Assembly (NCBI GenBank): GCA_022446815.1
Contig: JAKVCD010000019.1
Location: 23,011 to 87,010 of the forward strand
Direction of reading: 5' to 3'
From: Planctomycetota bacterium
GTDB lineage: Bacteria > Planctomycetota > UBA1135 > GCA-002686595
DNA length: 64,000 nucleotides
Part shown: positions 8,984 to 16,443 of the stretch, piece by piece
Layout of the letters: each line of letters begins with the position of its first letter
How positions within the stretch are numbered: the first letter of the stretch is position 1
Translations under genes and position numbers: made by a program
The notes under the pieces: model-generated
Told to the model about the DNA's origin: nothing
What the model saw: the letters and a program-made list of their open reading frames with translations, nothing else
Database searches by the model: none

Positions 8984-9778
8984 TCAGCTCATGAACGCTC
9001 CACCGTTCATGTCGAGGGCCTGTCCCGTGACGCCGCGAGCGTCCGCGGAGATGAGCCAGTTCACAAAGCCTGCGACGTCTTCGGGTTCACTCATCCTGCC
9101 CATGGGGACCTCGCTCATGGCCATCGCACGCGCCTCGTCAAAGCTGATCCCCATCGCCTGTGCCATGCCCTCGATGCCATCGCTCGCCATGCTGGTGTTC
9201 ACCCAGCCCGGACAGAGCGCGTTGACTTGAATCTCATCCGGGGCGAGCTCAGCAGCCATCGCGCGCACGAGACCGAGCAAGCCGGCCTTGCTCGCGCAGT
9301 AGCCGCTGTATCCAGGAACCCCGATCCGCGCGAGGATCGACGAGATCACGACGAGGTGTCGGGGACCCGCTGGCTCAAGGTGTGCCCTCGCTGCAGTGAG
9401 CGTGTTGTAAGTCCCGGTGAGGTTTGTATCGACGAGGTCCGTCCATCGGTCGCCCCCTTCGTCGCCTGGGCCGTTCGCTCCACCAAGCCCCGCGTTCGCG
9501 ACGCAGGCGTAGAGCGGTCCGCACGCAGCGGCAGCAGCCTCAACTGACGCGGCGACGGCTCCTGCATCTCTCACGTCACAGCTCGCGACAAAGTGCCCCC
9601 CCGCCTCAGGTGTCTCAAGCTTCAGCGCGACCTCATCCAAGCGCCCCTTATCACGGGCGAGGAGTGAAAGCCGCGCGCCCTCTGCTGCCAAGCGCGTCGC
9701 GATGGCTGCGCCGATCCCCGTACCTGCGCCGGTGACGAGCACGTGACGACCCGCGAGGTTCTCTCTGTTTCCTTCCAT
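8984..9778 (-). CDS. SDR-family NAD(P)-dependent oxidoreductase
   Basis: A 264-residue classical short-chain dehydrogenase/reductase. The cofactor motif TGAGTGIG lies near residue 16, and NAG follows the fourth strand (CVANAGLGG). The catalytic triad is visible as VVISS and the motif YCASK. The end, GVTGQALDMNGGAFMS, is the normal C-terminus of the family. The ATG at 9778 is chosen because the Rossmann motif begins 12 residues later; an upstream ATG at 9841 would add unrelated residues. It is the first gene of a minus-strand group with the GT4-coiled-coil and GT2 genes, so it might make a sugar precursor. It could equally be a general 3-oxoacyl reductase-type enzyme. Confidence 0.88.
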   Translation of the reverse strand: MEGNRENLAGRHVLVTGAGTGIGAAIATRLAAEGARLSLLARDKGRLDEVALKLETPEAGGHFVASCDVRDAGAVAASVEAAAAACGPLYACVANAGLGGANGPGDEGGDRWTDLVDTNLTGTYNTLTAARAHLEPAGPRHLVVISSILARIGVPGYSGYCASKAGLLGLVRAMAAELAPDEIQVNALCPGWVNTSMASDGIEGMAQAMGISFDEARAMAMSEVPMGRMSEPEDVAGFVNWLISADARGVTGQALDMNGGAFMS

Positions 9779-9941
9779 GCCTATATTTTGCCCGCGCAGG
9801 CCCCTGCAAGGCGAGGGGCACCCCAGCTTGGGTGGATTCAACGGAATCGCTTGAGGGCAGCGTCGCTCCAGGCCGATTCATGTAGAGACGGGCGCGAGCC
9901 CAGGCCGGGGGGCCTAGGCAGCACCGAGAATCGGGCGATTC

Positions 9942-10496
9942 GTGGGCAGGATCCAGCGAAAGAGTGCGCAGGCAAGGCGCGGCTTCACCCTGGTAGAGGT
10001 CTGTCTCTCCATGGTGATCTTGATGGTCGGCGTGCTCGCCATCACCAGCAGCACCCTCGGCATCGACGCCCTCCGCCGCAGGAGCCACGAGTCAGCCAAC
10101 GCCAACCTAGCCCTGCGTAGAGTGGCAGAGACCCTCCACGCCCACGCAGCTCTCGCTCGCAGCCAGAGCGACGGCGACGCGGCCAACACCTTCTCCGAAG
10201 CCTTCCTCTCTCTCGCCGAGTCGGACTTCGGCGCTGGCTTTGACGTGCCAGGGATGACCCCACTCCCAGGGCAGGAGACCGTGGGATCAGTCGAGCTCAT
10301 CACGAGCGAGGCGCAGACAGACGCGACGCTCGGCGTCTTGATGGGTATGCCTCGCGACCTGAACGGAGACGGTGACGCCTCGGACCTCGACGTCAGGGAG
10401 GACGCGCGCCTCATCCCTGCGGTGATACGGCTCGCTTGGCGCGGGCCGAACGGTGACATGACGAGCGCGCAGCCAGTCTGGGTACAGGGAGACTGA
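9942..10496 (+). CDS. Prepilin-like protein (PilV/pseudopilin type)
   Basis: A 184-residue protein with the class III signal of type IV pilins and type II secretion pseudopilins. A basic leader (residues 1-14) is followed by GFTLVEV, with the cleavage Gly and Glu+5, and then about 20 hydrophobic residues (SMVILMVGVLAITSSTLGI). After the helix the protein is globular and Asp-rich, including DLNGDGDASDLD, which looks like a calcium-binding loop. The start is GTG. It is the first of three consecutive genes (next ATG 2 bases after its stop). No prepilin peptidase, ATPase or secretin gene lies nearby. It is probably a minor (tip) pilin or pseudopilin rather than the major subunit. Confidence 0.8.
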   Translation: MGRIQRKSAQARRGFTLVEVCLSMVILMVGVLAITSSTLGIDALRRRSHESANANLALRRVAETLHAHAALARSQSDGDAANTFSEAFLSLAESDFGAGFDVPGMTPLPGQETVGSVELITSEAQTDATLGVLMGMPRDLNGDGDASDLDVREDARLIPAVIRLAWRGPNGDMTSAQPVWVQGD

Positions 10497-10497
10497 A

Positions 10498-11580
10498 ATG
10501 CGGATCTACAAGAGACAAGCCGGAGAGCCTCGCCGTGGCAGCACCCTCATCGAGGTCACCTTCTCTGCTGCCATCCTGTCTGTCTTGCTCTTGGCGCTCT
10601 TCGGCGTCCTCGAACGCGAGGGGCAGCTAGGTCGCTCCACCTTGGCTATCGCCGTGGCAGAGAACCGAGCGATTGAGCTCTCAGGTCGCCTGCGCCGGGA
10701 GCTCGTGGGAGCTCGAGGAAAGCGGGTGCGCTGTGTCCTCACGCAGCCTCTCTCAGCAGGCGAGTCGGGGCCCGACTCGGAGGCCTTGGTCAGCACGACG
10801 ACGGGGTTCCCCCCCGCTGGGGCGCTCCTCGTCGACTCAGACTCGCTGAGCTTCGAACGTATCGCCTACGCCGGCCTGGACGCCGGAGAGCGCACCTTCC
10901 AAGAGCTCGCCCGCGGCCTCGGTGGCACCGCCTCGAGCTCTCACGCTGTCTCACCTGCGTGGGTGCTGTGGGCAGGTATGGCCGTCCCCATCGAGGGCGC
11001 GCCTGGCCCAAACGACGGCACAGCGCTCTGGAGTGGTCGTGAGATCCACTTCCGCGGTGACGGGGTCGGCTTCAGCTACAGAGTGCCCGTGGACCCGGAC
11101 GCCTCCGTAGGTCTACCAGACTTCCTCGACGGCCTCACCCCCGCCTGGGGCGCGGTCACGCGCAGCGGCCCTCAGGGAGCCCTCGCACACAACACAGACG
11201 GCTGGTGCGTGATCGTCTATGAAGCGCAGCGTGAGCTCACGGAGGTTGAGCTAGGCACCGACCTCAACAGCGACGGGGACAAGACCGACGTCTTTGAGGA
11301 GGGTCGCCTCATCAAGCTCACCTGGGACACCCAGGACCCATCGGTCCCTGTCCACCGCCAAGCCCTCGGGCCCGCCTGCATCTTGCAAGAGCGCGACGCC
11401 CCAGCTGCAGACCTAGACGGTGACGGCTACGAGGACCCGCTCTTCCTGTGGGATGCTGACACGCGCGTTTTGAACCTGCGCATGTTCATCCTCGCACGAG
11501 GGCTCCCCGACCGCCCGACGACCCGCCGCGTCGAGGCCAGCATCTTCCTCCGCAACGCCTTCGAGGAGGTGTCCGAGTGA
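10498..11580 (+). CDS. Prepilin-like protein (PilW type)
   Basis: A 360-residue protein with a prepilin-type start: a basic leader, then RRGSTLIEVTFSAAILSVLLL, a relaxed version of the GFTLxE motif with Ser in place of Phe, and a hydrophobic helix. The remainder is soluble and contains two Asp-rich loops, DLNSDGDKTD and DLDGDGYEDP, which resemble EF-hand or dockerin-like calcium sites. Size and position between a PilV-like and a PilX-like gene fit the minor pilin PilW. The start ATG follows the previous stop by 1 base, and the next gene overlaps its end by 4 bases (GTGA). The function is inferred from family and order. Confidence 0.73.
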   Translation: MRIYKRQAGEPRRGSTLIEVTFSAAILSVLLLALFGVLEREGQLGRSTLAIAVAENRAIELSGRLRRELVGARGKRVRCVLTQPLSAGESGPDSEALVSTTTGFPPAGALLVDSDSLSFERIAYAGLDAGERTFQELARGLGGTASSSHAVSPAWVLWAGMAVPIEGAPGPNDGTALWSGREIHFRGDGVGFSYRVPVDPDASVGLPDFLDGLTPAWGAVTRSGPQGALAHNTDGWCVIVYEAQRELTEVELGTDLNSDGDKTDVFEEGRLIKLTWDTQDPSVPVHRQALGPACILQERDAPAADLDGDGYEDPLFLWDADTRVLNLRMFILARGLPDRPTTRRVEASIFLRNAFEEVSE

Positions 11581-13949
11581 GGCCGCAGAACGCTCGCGTG
11601 AGCCGCCGGGGATCGACCATGATCCCTGTGCTGATCGTCCTCTCCTGCATGTCGGTCCTCTCATACGCCATGCTCACCGCGGCGCTCTCCGGGGCGCGCC
11701 GGACCAACCTCGATGGTGACGAGTACCGGCTCGAGAGCGCCGTCGAGAGCGTCGCGAGCCTCACGACCCAAGCCCTCTGGGGCGCCTATCTGCGGGAACA
11801 AGGTGGCGCGCCAGGGGACATCGACTCCTTTAGGCTCTTCTTGGAGACCCAGGGCATCTATGAGGCGGTCGGAGAAGGCGAGGACCCCGACGCTGCCTGG
11901 CCTCCCCCCCTCGGAGACCCGGACTGGACAGACCTCAAGAGGCTCGTTGGCCTCCCCTCAGACGGCACTGGCGGCGCGCTCTTCGACCACGTCCGAGTCG
12001 ACGCTGTCGACGTCGCTAGGCACGACGTAGGCGAGGGCACGAGCTTGCACATCGTCGTCTCAGCCAGCACGACACGCGGCGAAGGCCTCGCCAACCCAGT
12101 CATCGATCGCGCCATCCAGGTCGTCTACACCATCGAACCAGCTCCCTTTGAGGGCTTCGACTACGGGGTCCTCGCCAACAACGTCAACTGCATCTTCTGC
12201 CACACGGTCGTGGACACCACAGAGCGCTACTACGGGATGAGCACTGGAGATGACGGCTATGAGCGCGTCCGACTGGGGACGCTAGAGAGCCTGATGGTGA
12301 GAGACAACTTCTTCAATCAAGCCCCCTCGAGCGGCATCACCGATGGATACGCCGACTCCTGGATCGGCGGGACACTCTACGTTCGAGGCGTCGCGACGGA
12401 TCATGACGGATCCCCCATCACAGACTGGTCGAGCTCTGCGCTAGGCGCCCACTTTGGCTCCTTCGCCTTCAACGAGGACGGCTTCCTCGTTGAGGACATC
12501 TGGGGCAATCCAATCCCGACCCCCTTCTCACCTGCGGGGACACCGCCGGCGTCCGGGGAGAACCTCTATCTCGACTACCCCGTCATCGCAGAGGAGATGC
12601 CTGACGGCGCTCTCCCGACGAGCTTCCCTCCGCCCATCCCCGATGACGGGGGTGAGAGCGGCGAGGGAGCTGGAAACCGCGTCGTCGACACCGAGGAGTT
12701 CGAGGACGTCGCAGAGTCTGCTGACGGAGCTATCACGGCTGGAACGATCAACGTCACAGACGCGGGCGTGAGCATCGACACATACTCCGAGTACCTCACG
12801 GCGATCTCGTTGGGGAATCGCCGCTCTCTCGATTCATCAGTCACAGGTAACGTCATCCTGACTGGCACAGCACATCAGCCGGTTGTGATCGACGGGAAGC
12901 TCGCCATCGACGGCGACCTCGTCATCAACGGGGTCCTCAAAGGCGAGGGCTCGCTCTACGTCTCGGGAAACATCTACGTCCCCACTGATTTGGTCTACGC
13001 GGACGGGGTGACGCAGAGCGGTCAGCGCACCTTCGGAGTCGCGAGCGACGGGACGCGCAACGCGCTCGGCCTCGCAGCCGGCGGAAACATCTTGATCGGT
13101 GACTATCTCCGGCCCCAAGCCTTCGTCGGCCCCGCGCAGTACGACATCGTCACAGGCGAGTATCCGGGCGCGGGGACGAGCAACTTGACCCGGAGACGCG
13201 CGTGGAACTTCGCTATCGCTGAAGCCGCGCTCTTCAACAGGGTCGAGTGGGCGCGCACTCAGCCCCTGCTTCCAGCACAGGGGGAAGACCCCGACGACCC
13301 CACGAGCTGGACAGCACCAAACCCCACCTACGACCCGAACCACTACCCTCGCTACTACCACTTCGGAGAGGGAGACGAGATCCCTGTCTACAACAAGGGA
13401 AACCTCTACTTCGACACCGCGACCGGCAGCTGGCACGGTGACGACGAGGTCCCCCTCAAGTGGACCGAGAACAAGCTCTCGATCTGGGACCCAGACGACA
13501 CGACAAACCCGGCCCTCTATGACCAAGTGACGGGCGAGCCTGTCGCGGCGATCTCGGCACTCGAGCCAGCCCAAGGCTGGCTCTCAGGGCCCATGCAAAA
13601 GCAAGCCATCGAGGACTTTGAGCTCGCTCACGCCTACGACACACCGCTGGAGATTGACGCGCTCCTCTACACGAACAACGCGATCTTTGGGATCGCTCAT
13701 AAAGCCGACACGATGCGCGGTCAGCTCCTCGTGAACGGCGCCCTCATCTGCGCAGACCTCGGGGTGCTCGCGCCAGGGAGGAAGTACTGGGGCGGCTTCG
13801 GCGGCCCGACAAACGTGCCGGGCTCCCCTTACAAGGTCGGTCTACGCCTCAACTATGACCGCCGCGTACGCGGCATGATCGACGTTGAGAGCGACGACCG
13901 CGTGCGCCTGAAGCGGGTCCTCTGGAACCCGCGCGCCAGCTGGCTCTAA
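11577..13949 (+). CDS. PilX-like envelope protein with CxxCH motif and repetitive beta domain
   Basis: A 790-residue protein. It starts with a basic leader and RRGSTMIPVLIVLSCMSVLSYAML, a pilin-like N-terminal helix without the usual Glu+5, as in PilX-type proteins. Residues 205-209 read CIFCH, a possible c-type heme or metal site, in the segment VLANNVNCIFCHTVVDTTERYYG. Residues about 424-475 are repetitive (GNVILTG, GKLAIDGDLVINGVLKGEG, SLYVSGNIYV), suggesting a beta-helix or bactofilin-like fold. The remainder is rich in D, Y and P. It is the last of three overlapping prepilin-like genes and ends 4 bases into the convergent trxB gene. It may be a large surface-exposed tip protein. Heme binding is unproven; zinc is possible. 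Confidence 0.72.
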   Translation: MRPQNARVSRRGSTMIPVLIVLSCMSVLSYAMLTAALSGARRTNLDGDEYRLESAVESVASLTTQALWGAYLREQGGAPGDIDSFRLFLETQGIYEAVGEGEDPDAAWPPPLGDPDWTDLKRLVGLPSDGTGGALFDHVRVDAVDVARHDVGEGTSLHIVVSASTTRGEGLANPVIDRAIQVVYTIEPAPFEGFDYGVLANNVNCIFCHTVVDTTERYYGMSTGDDGYERVRLGTLESLMVRDNFFNQAPSSGITDGYADSWIGGTLYVRGVATDHDGSPITDWSSSALGAHFGSFAFNEDGFLVEDIWGNPIPTPFSPAGTPPASGENLYLDYPVIAEEMPDGALPTSFPPPIPDDGGESGEGAGNRVVDTEEFEDVAESADGAITAGTINVTDAGVSIDTYSEYLTAISLGNRRSLDSSVTGNVILTGTAHQPVVIDGKLAIDGDLVINGVLKGEGSLYVSGNIYVPTDLVYADGVTQSGQRTFGVASDGTRNALGLAAGGNILIGDYLRPQAFVGPAQYDIVTGEYPGAGTSNLTRRRAWNFAIAEAALFNRVEWARTQPLLPAQGEDPDDPTSWTAPNPTYDPNHYPRYYHFGEGDEIPVYNKGNLYFDTATGSWHGDDEVPLKWTENKLSIWDPDDTTNPALYDQVTGEPVAAISALEPAQGWLSGPMQKQAIEDFELAHAYDTPLEIDALLYTNNAIFGIAHKADTMRGQLLVNGALICADLGVLAPGRKYWGGFGGPTNVPGSPYKVGLRLNYDRRVRGMIDVESDDRVRLKRVLWNPRASWL

Positions 13950-14878
13950 GCGCCCTGGGCCTCGAGCCAGCGCTCGGCGTCGATCGCTGCCATGCAGCCA
14001 GTACCCGCCGCCGTGACGGCTTGACGGTACACGTGATCCATCACGTCTCCACAGGCGAAGACTCCGTCCACGGAGGTGTATGTGCCGTCGTGAACGACGA
14101 TGTAGCCGTTCTCGTCTCGGTCGAGCTTGTCCTCAAAGATCTGTGAGTTCGGGGTGTGTCCGATCGCGATGAAGATCCCATCGCACTCAACCTCCATCTG
14201 CTCGCCGGTCTGAGTGTCCTCCAAGAGCGCTGCGCGGACCTTGCCGTCCTCACCGGGGAGGATGTCGACAACGGCCTTGTTCAGGAGCCAATCGATCTTC
14301 TCGTTCGCCTTGCAGCGATCGACCATAATCTTTGAAGCCCGGAACTCCTCGCGACGGTGAACGATCGTCACCTTGCGGCCGAAGCGCGTGAGGTAGTTCG
14401 CTTCCTCCATCGCGCTGTCACCGCCACCGACGACGAGGATGTCCTTGTCCGGGAAGAACGCGCCATCGCAAGTTGCGCAGGCTGAGACGCCGCGGCCCAT
14501 GAGGGCGGTCTCTGCCTCGAGACCCAAGAGCCTCGCGCTCGCGCCAGTAGAGATGATCACTGAGTGCGCCTGGAAGGTGTCGAAGTCTGTCTTGAGCGTG
14601 AAGGGGCGCGTGCTGAAGTCGACCTCAGTGATCTGCTCGAAGCGGATCTCTGTGCCGAAGCGCTCCGCCTGCGTCTGAAACTCCTGCATCATCTCAGGGC
14701 CCATGACCCCTTCCGGATAGCCAGGGTAGTTCTCGACGTCTGTAGTGATGGTCAGCTGCCCGCCAGGCTGCAGCCCCTGAAAGAGGAGGGGCTTGAGGTT
14801 CGCGCGCGCGGTGTAGATCGCGGCGGTGTAACCGGCAGGGCCGGAGCCAATAATGACGACGTTGCGTACTTCGCTCAT
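13946..14878 (-). CDS. trxB: Thioredoxin-disulfide reductase
   Basis: TrxB reduces thioredoxin with NADPH through FAD, keeping cytoplasmic thiols reduced. The 310-residue protein has the FAD motif GSGPAG at residues 11-16, the redox pair CATC at 134-137, and the NADPH motif VVGGGDSAMEEA. The late FAD motif GVFACGDVMD is also present. The length is normal. The ATG at 14878 gives MSEVRNVVIIG; an upstream in-frame start at 15031 would overlap the divergent DUF2203 gene and add unrelated sequence. An 18-base palindrome lies about 25 bases upstream. It converges on the PilX-like gene with a 4-base overlap. Confidence 0.95.
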   Translation of the reverse strand: MSEVRNVVIIGSGPAGYTAAIYTARANLKPLLFQGLQPGGQLTITTDVENYPGYPEGVMGPEMMQEFQTQAERFGTEIRFEQITEVDFSTRPFTLKTDFDTFQAHSVIISTGASARLLGLEAETALMGRGVSACATCDGAFFPDKDILVVGGGDSAMEEANYLTRFGRKVTIVHRREEFRASKIMVDRCKANEKIDWLLNKAVVDILPGEDGKVRAALLEDTQTGEQMEVECDGIFIAIGHTPNSQIFEDKLDRDENGYIVVHDGTYTSVDGVFACGDVMDHVYRQAVTAAGTGCMAAIDAERWLEAQGA

Positions 14879-14902
14879 GAGTGATGTGCCTCTCGTTGTT
14901 CT

Positions 14903-14920
14903 CGCGCTCACTTGAGCGCG
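14903..14920. promoter_or_regulatory. 18-base palindrome upstream of trxB (candidate operator)
   Basis: CGCGCTCA-CT-TGAGCGCG: two perfect 8-base half-sites with a 2-base spacer. It sits 25-42 bases upstream of the trxB start, in the 123-base divergent region shared with the DUF2203 gene. Its placement suggests a repressor or activator site for trxB or both genes, but no regulator gene is nearby. Confidence 0.35.
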
Positions 14921-15001
14921 GCGAGCGAGTCTAGTACCCGCCGAGCCCTCGCGCCATGAGGGAGACTGGACCTCTGACCTCGCACGGGTTCTACTCTCAA
15001 T

Positions 15002-15418
15002 ATGGTCGGCCCCCGCGTCTACGAGCGTCACGAGGTAGACGAGATGATCCCCCAGCTAGAGGAGATCGTCTCGCGCCTAGATGAGCACCGCAGGGAGCTC
15101 CAAGCCCTCAAGATCCGGGTCAACGCTCTCGAGATGATCTGGGGTGAGGCGATCCGGGAGGAGTCCTGCGCGGACCACGGCGAGCTTCTGAGCCACATGG
15201 AGGAGATGGAGAAGGTCCAGGGCTTCTTCAAGCGCTGCGCTGACGAGATCTCCGAGCTCGGCGGTCAGGTGAAGGGGCTCGAGCCTCCCCTGATCGACTT
15301 CTACGGGGTCCAAGAGGGGCACCTCGTGTTCTGGTGCTGGACCCGCGGCGAAGAGCGGATCGACCACTGGCACCACCTTGACGAAGGCTTCGCCGAGCGA
15401 CACCCCGTCGTGGAGTGA
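15002..15418 (+). CDS. DUF2203 family protein
   Basis: A 138-residue cytoplasmic protein. The N-terminal two-thirds are helical (EVDEMIPQLEEIVSRLDEHRREL and on), and the end has the family signature: LIDFYGVQEGHLVFWCW, GEERIDHWHHLDEGFAERHPV. Proteins of DUF2203 are widespread in bacteria and have no established biochemical function. The start ATG gives the usual length. Its TGA overlaps the GTG of the next, IMPase-like gene, so the two are probably translationally coupled. The pairing is a context clue only. Confidence 0.85.
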   Translation: MVGPRVYERHEVDEMIPQLEEIVSRLDEHRRELQALKIRVNALEMIWGEAIREESCADHGELLSHMEEMEKVQGFFKRCADEISELGGQVKGLEPPLIDFYGVQEGHLVFWCWTRGEERIDHWHHLDEGFAERHPVVE

Positions 15419-16443
15419 CCTTGACGGAGCAGCTCTCAGCGGGCCTCGAGCTTAAACATCTCGAGGCGCTCCTCGACTCCATCCGCGACGCGACTCGGGC
15501 GCGCCTCTCCTCCGAGGCGTCTATTCGAGGCCTGGCTCCTGCCGCGTTGGTCGTAGGAGAAGGTGCGGGAGACGTCACCTACGGGATTGACCTTGAGAGC
15601 GAGGAAGTCGTCACGAGCTGGTTTGAGGAGCGCGCGCGCGCTGGCGCGCTCTCCCTCTTCACTGAGGATATGGGCTGGCGCCACGCTGGCCCAACGAGCG
15701 GCGGCTGGGAGGAGCTCCCGGGCTTTGATCATGGCGGACCTCGTATCGCTATAGACCCAATAGACGGAACGCGGCCGCTGCTCGGGGACCTGCGCTCCGC
15801 CTGGACCTCGATCGCGGTCTGCCCGCCTGGCCCAGGAGAGCCCCGCGCCTCTGACGTGAGCGTAGGGCTGCTCGGAGAGCTGCCGACCTCCTCCACTGAG
15901 GCTTGGCGCGTGATCCGTGCGCAGCGCGGACATGGCGCCACGATCCAGCGCCAGAGCAGCGCACCCCCTGAGCGACCCCAGGAGCAGCCGCTCCTGGCCG
16001 ACACAGACGACCGCGCAGACTACGGCGTCTTCTCATTCTTCCGCTTCTCGCCGTGGCAACGCCCCCAGATCGCAGCTGTCGAGGCTGACTTCCTCGCCCG
16101 GATCGAGGCGGCTGAGGGGGCTGATCTCATGCACTGCTACGACGACCAGTACGTATGCAACGTCGGCCAGCTTGTGCACCTCACCCTGGGCGCTTACCGA
16201 CTGATCGCAGATCTCCGCGGACACATAATGGAGCCAGGAGGAGAGTCCCCTGTCACCTCAAAGCCCTACGACCTCGCCGCAGCTCTCTTGGTCGCGCGTG
16301 AAGCCGGCTGCGTAGTGACGGCTCCTGACGGCGAAGCCCTAGATTTCCCGCTCGACGCAGAGACCCCTGTGAGCTTCATCGGATGGGCAAACGAGCCCAC
16401 CGCGCGGCGCCTAGCACCGCACCTCAAGGCTGCGCTCAGCTGA
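15415..16443 (+). CDS. Inositol monophosphatase-superfamily phosphatase
   Basis: A 342-residue protein of the magnesium-dependent, lithium-sensitive phosphatase superfamily, which includes inositol monophosphatase, 3'-phosphoadenosine 5'-phosphatase (CysQ) and fructose-1,6-bisphosphatase. Metal-ligand motifs are visible: FTEDMGW (Glu-Asp), IAIDPIDGTRPLLGDLRSAW (D-x-I-D-G-T) and, near the end, SKPYDLAAALLVAREAGC, which replaces the usual WD motif. It is longer than typical members, with an insert before the C-terminal motif. The start is GTG overlapping the stop of the DUF2203 gene. The substrate could be an inositol phosphate, PAP or a sugar phosphate; the sequence does not decide. It converges on the ABC permease gene with an 8-base overlap. 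Confidence 0.8.
   Translation: MTLTEQLSAGLELKHLEALLDSIRDATRARLSSEASIRGLAPAALVVGEGAGDVTYGIDLESEEVVTSWFEERARAGALSLFTEDMGWRHAGPTSGGWEELPGFDHGGPRIAIDPIDGTRPLLGDLRSAWTSIAVCPPGPGEPRASDVSVGLLGELPTSSTEAWRVIRAQRGHGATIQRQSSAPPERPQEQPLLADTDDRADYGVFSFFRFSPWQRPQIAAVEADFLARIEAAEGADLMHCYDDQYVCNVGQLVHLTLGAYRLIADLRGHIMEPGGESPVTSKPYDLAAALLVAREAGCVVTAPDGEALDFPLDAETPVSFIGWANEPTARRLAPHLKAALS

Noticed and set aside
9895..9920. A GC-rich hairpin before the prepilin gene, considered as a small RNA or SRP RNA
   Set aside because: Only a short imperfect stem is present and none of the conserved SRP RNA loop sequences are seen.
12837..13574. A 245-codon minus-strand frame
   Set aside because: It overlaps the PilX-like gene completely and has V/R/D-rich low-information sequence.
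13946..15031. A longer TrxB starting at 15031
   Set aside because: The added residues are unrelated to the family and would overlap the divergent DUF2203 gene; MSEVRNVVIIG at 14878 is the normal start.
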